From: Lachnospiraceae bacterium
GTDB taxonomy: Bacteria > Bacillota > Clostridia > Lachnospirales > Lachnospiraceae
Length of the DNA: 64,000 bases
Direction of reading: 5' to 3'
Assembly: GCA_022845955.1 (NCBI GenBank)
Contig: AP025576.1
Coordinates: 1,798,001 to 1,862,000 of the forward strand
Under the pieces are notes generated by a model. The model had not been told where the DNA came from, made no database searches, and saw only the letters and a list, made by a program, of their open reading frames with translations. Shown here one piece after another: positions 57,848 through 64,000 of this stretch. A program made the translations under genes and the position numbers. Position 1 is the first letter of the stretch; each line of letters begins with the position of its first letter.

Positions 57848-58337
57848 AGCCGATCTCCTTTTTTGATAAAAACGTCTTTACGGCCTTATCCCAGAGAACG
57901 TCCACGGTTTTGTCGGGAAGAAAGGTATGAAAAGCCGTTCCCGTTACCAGGCTCAGTCCACCTCCGTCATACTTGCAGGTGAGCACCAGCGCCTTAATCT
58001 GCTCCGGGGAAACCGGCGTCTCTCCCGGTTTTAAAATGCCCGGCACATACCGGGGCATCAGATGAAAAATAAACTTAAAACCCGCGGGCGTTTTCTTGCC
58101 CTTTATCAAATCAAAACACAGATGCCGCATGGTTTTCCATGCCGAAAAATCATCCGGATGATTTTCCGCGTTTTCCCATTCCTCATTGCTGAAAAACTCC
58201 CGGTTAATGCGGCCGTCAATATGAAAGGTATTATAGGTGGTAATAACCGCCTCTTCCAATAGGAAGGAATCAAAACATTCCGTCCCAAGCAGCTTTCCCA
58301 TAAAACTCTTTACTTCTTTTATCTGTAATGCAATCAT
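57834..58337 (-). CDS. DUF5721 family protein
   Basis: This codes for 167 residues with ggagaagaaac ahead. It fits DUF5721, a cytoplasmic family of Clostridia with no known role; marks are the N-terminal VKSFMGKLLGTECFDSFLLEE, shortened here in description, and GFKFIFHLMPRYV. In other genomes such genes lie near core metabolism; here it leads the AraC pair. It has no membrane segment. Confidence 0.75.
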   Translation of the reverse strand: MIALQIKEVKSFMGKLLGTECFDSFLLEEAVITTYNTFHIDGRINREFFSNEEWENAENHPDDFSAWKTMRHLCFDLIKGKKTPAGFKFIFHLMPRYVPGILKPGETPVSPEQIKALVLTCKYDGGGLSLVTGTAFHTFLPDKTVDVLWDKAVKTFLSKKEIGFEEL

Positions 58338-58363
58338 GTTTCTTCTCCATTACTAATTAAAAG

Positions 58364-58413
58364 GTTACTGTTCACGCCCCCTGTACCGCTGTCCCGTGGT
58401 GGTGAACAGTTAC
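58364..58413. repeat. GTTACTGTTCAC inverted repeat
   Basis: gttactgttcac at 58364-58375 faces gtgaacagttac at 58402-58413, giving a 12-bp stem with one mismatch or wobble around a 26-base loop. It lies between two minus-strand genes and may end transcription of the ParB-like gene, although no T-run is present. Confidence 0.6.
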
Positions 58414-58414
58414 A

Positions 58415-58825
58415 TCATAAGGAAGCATCGGTTCTTAGCAACCTCAATATTTCATGCAGCGTATCACACCAGTCATTCCATAAATGCTGATACGCATGGG
58501 CATCTATAATACGATCCAGCAGATCGGAAACCGTGTTAACAGCCCTGCTGCGGCAGGCCTTCACACAAAGCCGGTATGCTTCCCAGTCCAGTTCATCTTC
58601 ATCCCACACAAGCGGGATCCGTTCCAGCCCATTCCGGCAGGCGGCCAAAGCCCTCGTATGTCCGTCTGTAAAGATAATCCTTCCGTCCAGCCGTTTCACG
58701 GGAACCGGTTCAAAGTTTGATAGATCATCAGGGCGAAACCAATGTTCCACCTGGGCCAGTTTCTCCATGGATACATAAAATTGTGACGGCTGTATGTCGG
58801 AAAGCTTTATATCAGATAGTTCCAT
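58415..58825 (-). CDS. ParB-like N-terminal domain protein
   Basis: This codes for 136 residues, starting after gaggagg. The middle has the ParB/Srx-fold mark VPVKRLDGRIIFTDGHTRALAA, described here in full length only by position 50-70, with the GHTR box that binds CTP or ATP in the superfamily. There is no helix-turn-helix, so it is not a partition protein. The C-terminal half is helical and rich in tryptophan. Similar short proteins occur in Lachnospiraceae with unknown roles. It is a single gene. Confidence 0.7.
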   Translation of the reverse strand: MELSDIKLSDIQPSQFYVSMEKLAQVEHWFRPDDLSNFEPVPVKRLDGRIIFTDGHTRALAACRNGLERIPLVWDEDELDWEAYRLCVKACRSRAVNTVSDLLDRIIDAHAYQHLWNDWCDTLHEILRLLRTDASL

Positions 58826-59003
58826 TCCAAACCTCCTCAGACAAATGCAGCAGCATGCCGGCTGCGCGCATGATAGGAACAGCAGCTGATCTTTCTTATT
58901 TTAACACAGCAGAATACGATCCGCTATTCTTTCTTCATTGATGGTAATATTTTAACAAAGTACTTGTAAGCTGATAAAAACTGAATAACTTTCGGAAATT
59001 CTC

Positions 59004-59033
59004 TTTACAATATATACAGGCGGGTGTTATTAT
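59004..59033 (+). promoter_or_regulatory. SigA promoter of degV
   Basis: TTTACA at 59004-59009, an 18-base spacer and TATTAT at 59028-59033, 50 bases before the start codon. Confidence 0.6.
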
Positions 59034-59083
59034 AAGTGGTAATGAAAACTACTTGTGATTGTAGTGAATAATCGGAGGAACGA

Positions 59084-59923
59084 ATGAGTTATAAGATTGT
59101 TGTGGATAGCTGTTGTGAATTACCTGAAGAATTAAAAGGAGATCCCCGCTTTGAGATTGTCCCTCTGGGAATCGAAGTGGGAGATTGGCATATCCAGGAT
59201 GATTCCGGCTTTAACCAGGCGGAATTTCTGAAAAAGGTGGCAGAATGCCCGGAATGTCCCCGTTCTTCCTGTCCGTCTCCCGATAGATACAGACAGAGCT
59301 TTGATTGCGATGCGGAACACATTTATGTGGTTACGCTGTCCGCAAATCTGAGCGGCAGCCATAACAGCGCCATGCTTGGAAAGAATTTATATGAAGAAAA
59401 GCACAACGGCAAGAAAATCCATGTGGTGGATTCCAAATCTGCATCCTGCGGAGAAGCGCAGATTGCCCTGAAGGCTATGGAACTGGAAGAACAGGGGCTG
59501 TCCTTTGAAGAAATCGTGAAAAAGCTGGAAGCTTTCAGGGATGAAATGAACACGTACTTTGTTTTGAATAATCTGGAAACCCTGCGCAAAAACGGCCGGC
59601 TTACAGGCGTGAAGGCGCTGGTTGCATCCACTCTGAATATCAAGCCGGTCATGGGAGCGACGGAGGAAGGGACCATCGTCCAGCTGGGACAGGCTATCGG
59701 CCTGAAGAAAGCCCTGCAGAAGCTGGCGGATACCGTTGTCCAGGGAACCAAAAACCCTCAGAAAAAATGTCTCATGATCACCCACTGTAACAATCCGGCC
59801 AAGGCGGAAAGCGTTCGGCAGATGATATTGGAAAAAGTCAAATTCGCCGATTCCAGAATCCTGGATACAGCAGGGATCAGCAGCATGTACGCCAATGACG
59901 GCGGAATCATCATAGCGGTGTAA
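59084..59923 (+). CDS. DegV family fatty-acid-binding protein
   Basis: This codes for 279 residues after cggagga. The DegV fold is shown by the N-terminal IVVDSCCELP, the TSxPSP-like segment RSSCPSPDRY, LSANLSGSHNSA and the later NNLETLRKNGRL. Proteins of this family (FakB type) bind one fatty acid and present it to the FakA kinase; FakA is not in the window. It is a single-gene unit with its own promoter and terminator. Confidence 0.92.
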   Translation: MSYKIVVDSCCELPEELKGDPRFEIVPLGIEVGDWHIQDDSGFNQAEFLKKVAECPECPRSSCPSPDRYRQSFDCDAEHIYVVTLSANLSGSHNSAMLGKNLYEEKHNGKKIHVVDSKSASCGEAQIALKAMELEEQGLSFEEIVKKLEAFRDEMNTYFVLNNLETLRKNGRLTGVKALVASTLNIKPVMGATEEGTIVQLGQAIGLKKALQKLADTVVQGTKNPQKKCLMITHCNNPAKAESVRQMILEKVKFADSRILDTAGISSMYANDGGIIIAV

Positions 59924-59938
59924 CAGATTAGTTATAAG

Positions 59939-59982
59939 AAGGCCATCCGCGGACACGATTATCCGCAGGATGGCCTTTTTCT
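59939..59982 (+). terminator. Terminator of degV
   Basis: Stem ggccatcc / ggatggcc extended by gcgga / tccgc, followed by tttttcttt. It also lies just past the end of the convergent LytTR gene. Confidence 0.8.
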
Positions 59983-60759
59983 TTAAAAATCCTGTCTGAC
60001 CTCCGTCACCATAGTGCGCAGCGCTTTTCTGCTGGAGGGCGAAATCTTGATCTTGTGCCCGTCTGTCATGGAAAGCTGGAAAAGGGAGACCTTGTCCGCA
60101 TATTTCAGATTTATCACCGCACTGCAGCCAATCATGGCGAGAAGTCCGGATTCACTCACACGGATATATCCGATATCAAGCTTGGTGGTGCCTCTTGCGG
60201 AATAATCGATGTCAAAGCCGAGGGTGGCGCAGAAGTTCAGCATGGTAGCCACACATTCCCTGTTATCCCCGTTTGCCAGATGGATGCGGACAAAACGGTC
60301 ATCGGGATACGCGTACATAATATCTTCTTCCGTCAGATAAAAGGCTTCCGTATCCGTGCGGAATTCCAGCCGTTTTTCCTGGCTGTTTTTAATAGTAAGA
60401 AGCATTTCCACCATTTCGGTAAGCTTGTCGGCCTGGATGGGCTTATCCAGGAAATAGCAGTTTTCCGGCAGATCCGGATCTTCCCTGTAATTGATTTTGG
60501 AACAGCAGAAGATGATCGGAAGCTTATTTCCTGCCTTGCGCAGCTCCCGTGCTATTTCCGCCGCATTGCAGCCGTCTTCCACCATGTCCATGAACAACCC
60601 GTCATAGATCATGGGGGTGGATAGAACCGCATTCCTGTTGCCGAAGGAGTCCACATACAGGACCCCGGTCGTGTTGATCCTCCGATCCGATTCCCGCCCC
60701 AGAAGACGCTCCGTCTGTTTTCTGTCGGCAATATTGTCGTCACATACCGCTAGATGCAT
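59983..60759 (-). CDS. LytTR-type response regulator
   Basis: This codes for 258 residues; the start at 60759 follows aggaggaaac. The receiver domain includes CDDN at 6-9, Asp58 in GLFMDMVEDG and Lys in FLDKPI. The C-terminal 110 residues fit a LytTR DNA-binding domain (EEDIMYAYPDDRFVRIHL, then CSAVINLKYADKV and KISPSSRKALR). No histidine kinase gene is adjacent, so the partner lies elsewhere. Family members often control peptide, adhesion or virulence functions. Confidence 0.85.
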   Translation of the reverse strand: MHLAVCDDNIADRKQTERLLGRESDRRINTTGVLYVDSFGNRNAVLSTPMIYDGLFMDMVEDGCNAAEIARELRKAGNKLPIIFCCSKINYREDPDLPENCYFLDKPIQADKLTEMVEMLLTIKNSQEKRLEFRTDTEAFYLTEEDIMYAYPDDRFVRIHLANGDNRECVATMLNFCATLGFDIDYSARGTTKLDIGYIRVSESGLLAMIGCSAVINLKYADKVSLFQLSMTDGHKIKISPSSRKALRTMVTEVRQDF

Positions 60760-60886
60760 AATGTTTCCTCCTGTTATTCCCGTGAGCAACGAGACAAACG
60801 GATGCGCCCGCTGCTTAACAAGTTTGATGCCCCGTCAGCCTGCTACGGGGGATTTGGCTTTTCCTGGATAGATCCCCATACGGAAA

Positions 60887-60916
60887 GGCCCGTCTGAACA
60901 CTGCTTCAGACGGGCC
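60887..60916. terminator. Hairpin terminator after DUF1294 gene
   Basis: A perfect 12-bp stem ggcccgtctgaa / ttcagacgggcc with a 6-base loop lies 11 bases beyond the DUF1294 stop. The T-runs on either side are short. Confidence 0.6.
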
Positions 60917-60927
60917 GGATTCTTTTG

Positions 60928-61224
60928 CTACATAAGTGTGAACTGTACAGGTGCCGCTAACAAAAGATAGAGAATCGCCGCCAGCTGAACGAGCAGTATG
61001 ACAGGCATGCCGATAACAAAGCTTTTATGCTTGGTTTTATGGCGGAAGGTATACATACCTGTAATACAGCCTATGCTGCCGCCTATCAGGGCGATCAGGA
61101 AAAGATTGGCTTCCGGTATGCGGAAAGCACCTCTTTTGGCCTTTCGCTTGTCAATACCCATTTCGGCAAAACCCACTATATTCACTATTATAACATAAAG
61201 AAACAAAATTAAAATAACATTCAT
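60928..61224 (-). CDS. DUF1294 membrane protein
   Basis: This codes for 98 residues. Three helices are predicted (2-20, 40-58, 70-92). The family mark is MGIDKRKAKRGAFRIPE followed by IALIGGSIGCITGMYTFRHKTKH. DUF1294 proteins are small membrane proteins without a known role, sometimes fused to cold-shock domains; no fusion is seen here. It lies 82 bases beyond argG on the same strand. Confidence 0.88.
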   Translation of the reverse strand: MNVILILFLYVIIVNIVGFAEMGIDKRKAKRGAFRIPEANLFLIALIGGSIGCITGMYTFRHKTKHKSFVIGMPVILLVQLAAILYLLLAAPVQFTLM

Positions 61225-61253
61225 AAGAAAACCTTTATTTCCGCAGGCAACGA

Positions 61254-61285
61254 GCCAAACGGACGCATGAATGCGTCCGCTTGGC
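61254..61285. repeat. GCCAAACGGACGCAT hairpin repeat
   Basis: gccaaacggacgcat pairs with atgcgtccgcttggc (one mismatch), 2-base loop. A related half (gcaacgagacaaacggatgcg) occurs at about 60786-60806, in each case just beyond or between minus-strand genes, so this is a small dispersed element. It may help end argG transcription. Confidence 0.55.
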
Positions 61286-61306
61286 GACTGCCGCCAGGGT
61301 ATTTGA

Positions 61307-62524
61307 CTAATTTTTTGCCGTTTCCTGCTGCTTCATGGCGCGTACTTTGCTGGAAAGGCCGAACAGATTGATAAAACCTTCCGCGTCATGATGGTCATAC
61401 AGGTCGCCGGTGGTAAAGGAGGCGATGGATTCATTGTACAGGGAATAAGGGGAGGTGGTTCCTGCCTTGATGATATTACCCTTGTAAAGCTTGAATTTCA
61501 CTTCTCCGGTTACGTATTCCTGGGTGCTTTCCACAAAAGCCTGGACAGCTTCACGAAGAGGGGTGAACCATTTGCCTTCGTATACAATCTGTGCAAATTT
61601 GTTACCCATATCCAGCTTCACGGTAGTGGTTTCCCGGTCAAGGATCAATTCTTCCAGCTGCTGATGGGCTTCATACAGAATGGTTCCTCCGGGAGTCTCA
61701 TATACGCCGCGGGATTTCATGCCTACCACACGGTTTTCCACGATGTCCACAATACCGATGCCATGCTTGCCGCCAAGCTCATTCAGTTTGCGGATAATAT
61801 CAGAGACCTTCCTTTTTTCTCCGTTGATGCTGACAGGCGTTCCCTTTTCGAAGGCAATCGTTACATATTCCGGTTCGTCCGGCGCTTTTTCAGGAGTGGT
61901 TCCCAGGACAAGCAGATGCTCGAAGTTAGGCTCGTTGGCGGGATCCTCCAGCTCCAGTCCTTCATGGCTGATGTGCCACAGGTTGCGGTCACGGCTGTAG
62001 CTGCTGTCTGCGGAGAACGGAAGATCGATGCCATGGGCTTTGCAGTATTCGATTTCAGATTCCCGGGAATCCATGGTCCATTTGTCATTTCTCCATGCAG
62101 CGATGATTTTCAGGTCGGGAGCAAGCGCTTTGATCCCCAGCTCAAAACGGATCTGGTCATTACCCTTTCCGGTAGCGCCGTGGCAGATAGCGGTAGCCCC
62201 TTCCTTGCGGGCGATTTCCACCAGCTTCTTGGCAATAAGTGGCCTTGCCATGGAGGTTCCCAGAAGATATTTGTTTTCGTATACGGCCGCGGCCTTTACA
62301 CAGGGCATTACATATTCATCACAGAATTCATCGATAACATCCAGGACATACAGCTTGGCGGCGCCGCAGAATTTTGCTCTTTCTTCCAGGCCGTCCAGTT
62401 CTTCCGCCTGTCCGCAGTCGATGCAGACACACACTACCTCATAATCAAAATTTTCTTTCAGCCAGGGAATGATAGCTGTGGTGTCAAGTCCGCCTGAGTA
62501 GGCAAGGATTACTTTTTCTTTCAT
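61307..62524 (-). CDS. argG: Argininosuccinate synthase
   Basis: This codes for 405 residues, the standard ArgG length, from the ATG at 62524 after gaaagagga; an ATG at 62632 is not supported. The PP-loop reads AYSGGLDTT at the N-terminus. Other marks are GATGKGNDQIRFE, MDSRESEIEYCK and YETPGGTIL. It joins citrulline and aspartate using ATP in arginine synthesis. argH is not adjacent. It is divergent from argC with a 653-base gap carrying ArgR-like boxes. Confidence 0.97.
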   Translation of the reverse strand: MKEKVILAYSGGLDTTAIIPWLKENFDYEVVCVCIDCGQAEELDGLEERAKFCGAAKLYVLDVIDEFCDEYVMPCVKAAAVYENKYLLGTSMARPLIAKKLVEIARKEGATAICHGATGKGNDQIRFELGIKALAPDLKIIAAWRNDKWTMDSRESEIEYCKAHGIDLPFSADSSYSRDRNLWHISHEGLELEDPANEPNFEHLLVLGTTPEKAPDEPEYVTIAFEKGTPVSINGEKRKVSDIIRKLNELGGKHGIGIVDIVENRVVGMKSRGVYETPGGTILYEAHQQLEELILDRETTTVKLDMGNKFAQIVYEGKWFTPLREAVQAFVESTQEYVTGEVKFKLYKGNIIKAGTTSPYSLYNESIASFTTGDLYDHHDAEGFINLFGLSSKVRAMKQQETAKN

Positions 62525-62657
62525 AAGATTCCTCTTTCCTGCCGCGAATGCCGGCATATTTGGTATATGTAGATTACAGGAGCCTTCCGCCGGAAAGGCC
62601 GGCTCATTTGTTCTGGAATTAATATACAACAAAACCTTTTAGAATGCAAGTGAAAAA

Positions 62658-62748
62658 ATATGCATATTTTTGCTTGGTTTTTATAGAAAATATGCATAAA
62701 GTTTAAAAAACTATTGCATATTATGCAAAGTGGACGTATAATTATGCG
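62658..62748. promoter_or_regulatory. Cluster of four ArgR-like boxes
   Basis: Four near-palindromes of the TGCAT-type lie upstream of argG: atatgcatat (about 62659-62668), tatgcata (62691-62698), ttgcatattatgcaa (62714-62728) and cgtataattatgcg (62735-62748). The last two have centres about 21 bases apart, the spacing of paired 18-bp ARG boxes bound by an ArgR hexamer. They overlap the likely argG promoter region. ArgR itself is not in the window. Confidence 0.6.
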
Positions 62749-62837
62749 AAAACCGAAGCTGCTGTTATATTTGTTTCCGCAGTACGGATAATCCGGGCAG
62801 CCGTTATGGTTCACTCCGTGTCCAGTGACGGACAATA

Positions 62838-62867
62838 GTAACAGTTCAGGCAAGTCTGAACCGTTAC
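62838..62867. repeat. GTAACAGTTCAG palindrome (argG-argC gap)
   Basis: gtaacagttcag pairs with ctgaaccgttac (one mismatch). It belongs to the same family as the palindrome at 54993-55022. Confidence 0.55.
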
Positions 62868-62875
62868 GAACAATA

Positions 62876-63008
62876 GTTACTGTTCACTCCGTGACCAGTA
62901 ACCTGCATAAATCCATTTAAAATCGCCTGTGGCGATGGGATTTATGCACTCTTGAATCACTTTCTCACGTACTGTGCAGTAAATGCACAGTACTGTGTGA
63001 ACAGTAAC
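62876..63008. repeat. Nested inverted-repeat element
   Basis: The outer 12 bases gttactgttcac (62876-62887) and gtgaacagtaac (62997-63008) are exact inverted repeats. Inside are tgcataaatcc / ggatttatgca and the hairpin gtactgtgca / tgcacagtac. The whole 133-base unit could fold into one cruciform or RNA domain in the argG-argC gap. After it, up to argC, I see only a weak AT-rich region and a ribosome binding site. Confidence 0.6.
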
Positions 63009-63177
63009 GAACAATAACCGGTTTGTCCCATTATAATATAGAAAAGGTTGAGTTTCGGAAAGAATCTGATTATACTGAGAATAGCGCCGGCAGCTGCCGT
63101 AAAAGAACGGAAAGCTATGGGGTAATTGTGAAGGCCGGAACAGTATAGAAAAAGAAAGTACAGAAAGGATTAAAAAA

Positions 63178-64000
63178 ATGATAAAAGCAGGAATCATCGG
63201 AGCAACAGGATATGCAGGAGGGGAACTGGTAAGGCTGTTAACCGCCCACCCGGAGGTGGAAATCACCTGGTACGGCTCCAGAAGCTATATTGATAAGAAG
63301 TATTACGAGGTTTACCGGAACATGTTCCAAATCGTGGATGACAAATGCCTGGATGATAATATGGAAGAACTGGCGGAACAGGTGGATGTGATTTTTACGG
63401 CAACTCCCCAGGGACTGTGCGCCTCCCTCGTGAATGAGGAAATCCTTTCCAAAGTAAAAATTGTGGATTTAAGCGCGGATTTCCGGATCAAGGACGTAAA
63501 AACCTATGAAGCCTGGTATGGTATAGAGCATAAATCCCCCCAGTTTATAAAGGAAGCCGTATACGGTTTATGTGAAATCAACCGGGAAGCGGTGCGCGGC
63601 GCCCGCCTCATCGCAAACCCGGGATGCTATCCCACCTGTTCCACCTTGTCCATTTATCCGCTGCTGAAGGAAGGCCTGATCGAGCCCTCTACTCTTATTA
63701 TAGACGCCAAAAGCGGCACATCGGGCGCCGGGCGGGGGGCCAAGGTGGATAATCTATACTGTGAGGTCAATGAAAATATCAAAGCCTATGGCGTGGCAAG
63801 TCACAGACATACGCCGGAAATTGAAGAACAGCTCGGCCTGGCGGCAGGCGAAGAGGTGCTGCTTAATTTCACACCCCATCTGGTACCCATGAACCGGGGC
63901 ATCCTGATCACGGCTTATGCGTCCCTGAAAAAAGAACAGCGGCCGGACGGAACGCAGGTCTGCCCTTCCTATGAAAAGGTGAAGGCTGCTTATGATAAAT
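63178..64000 (+). CDS. argC: N-acetyl-gamma-glutamyl-phosphate reductase (partial)
   Basis: 274 codons are visible and the frame runs off the right edge. The start follows agaaagga. N-terminal NADP motif GATGYAGGEL, active-site Cys150 in NPGCYPT, and SHRHTPEI near residue 205 identify ArgC. It reduces N-acetylglutamyl phosphate to the semialdehyde in the third step of arginine synthesis. It is probably the first gene of an arg operon that continues beyond the window, divergent from argG. Confidence 0.96.
   Translation, partial: MIKAGIIGATGYAGGELVRLLTAHPEVEITWYGSRSYIDKKYYEVYRNMFQIVDDKCLDDNMEELAEQVDVIFTATPQGLCASLVNEEILSKVKIVDLSADFRIKDVKTYEAWYGIEHKSPQFIKEAVYGLCEINREAVRGARLIANPGCYPTCSTLSIYPLLKEGLIEPSTLIIDAKSGTSGAGRGAKVDNLYCEVNENIKAYGVASHRHTPEIEEQLGLAAGEEVLLNFTPHLVPMNRGILITAYASLKKEQRPDGTQVCPSYEKVKAAYDK

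Noticed and set aside
61388..62497. Antisense open frame of 369 codons opposite argG
   Set aside because: argG is certain on the other strand; the antisense translation has no recognisable domains.

Overview
The window reads as part of a spore-forming anaerobic Clostridia chromosome, most likely Lachnospiraceae. The reasons are Gram-positive ribosome binding sites before nearly every gene, two spoVA genes, a glycyl radical enzyme with its activase, YesM/YesN-type sensing, CUT1 sugar permeases without their own ATPase, and small families common in that group (DUF5721, DUF6034, DUF2089, DUF3810). Species cannot be fixed from sequence alone. I saw no tRNA, rRNA, CRISPR array, phage or transposase IS element.

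Layout. 1-8.1 kb: an FAD-dependent oxidoreductase running off the left edge, a degenerate Rossmann companion, three divergent uroporphyrinogen-decarboxylase (URO-D)-like proteins, and a GH3 beta-glucosidase broken by one frameshift. 8.4-22.1 kb: one long co-directional block for intracellular breakdown of a galactose- and uronate-containing glycan or glycoside: ADP-ribosylglycohydrolase fold protein, GH36 alpha-galactosidase, RraA-like protein, SDR, GH88/105 unsaturated uronyl hydrolase, heparinase II/III-like lyase, 2-hydroxyacid dehydrogenase, zinc MDR dehydrogenase, KduD, beta-glucuronidase and an AraC regulator. None of these has a signal peptide and no transporter is included. 22.2-24.6 kb: an inverted-repeat element, then an MDR dehydrogenase and a Gfo/Idh/MocA oxidoreductase. 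24.7-28.9 kb: an AraC regulator divergent from an activase and glycyl radical enzyme pair with an unusual GCGE active-site loop.

29.1-46.4 kb: spoVAD, a second long inverted repeat, ridA, a shikimate-kinase-like protein, an EamA transporter, a TSUP remnant, a DUF3810 protein, a CUT1 ABC system with its binding protein, a second binding protein next to a YesM/YesN pair, an FtsX-like permease without ATPase, and then spoVAE about 16 kb from spoVAD. 46.6-53.0 kb: an OmpR-type two-component system with a DUF6034 lipoprotein, then a GH2 beta-mannosidase. 53.1-61.2 kb: small regulators and hypotheticals (DUF2089 pair, Rpn nuclease, prenyltransferase-like protein, two overlapping AraC regulators, DUF5721, ParB-like protein, DegV, LytTR regulator, DUF1294). 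61.3-64 kb: argG and argC in divergent orientation with TGCAT-type ArgR-like boxes between them; argC runs off the right edge.

The most unusual items are a structured repeat family (full copy with 81-bp perfect arms and 5-bp flanking direct repeats at 22.2-22.5 kb, related copies at 45.7 and 2.2 kb, with compensatory base changes in the stems), a second long inverted repeat at 30.2-30.4 kb, the glycyl radical enzyme with a GCGE loop, the URO-D trio with a progressively altered metal site, and the split spoVA genes.
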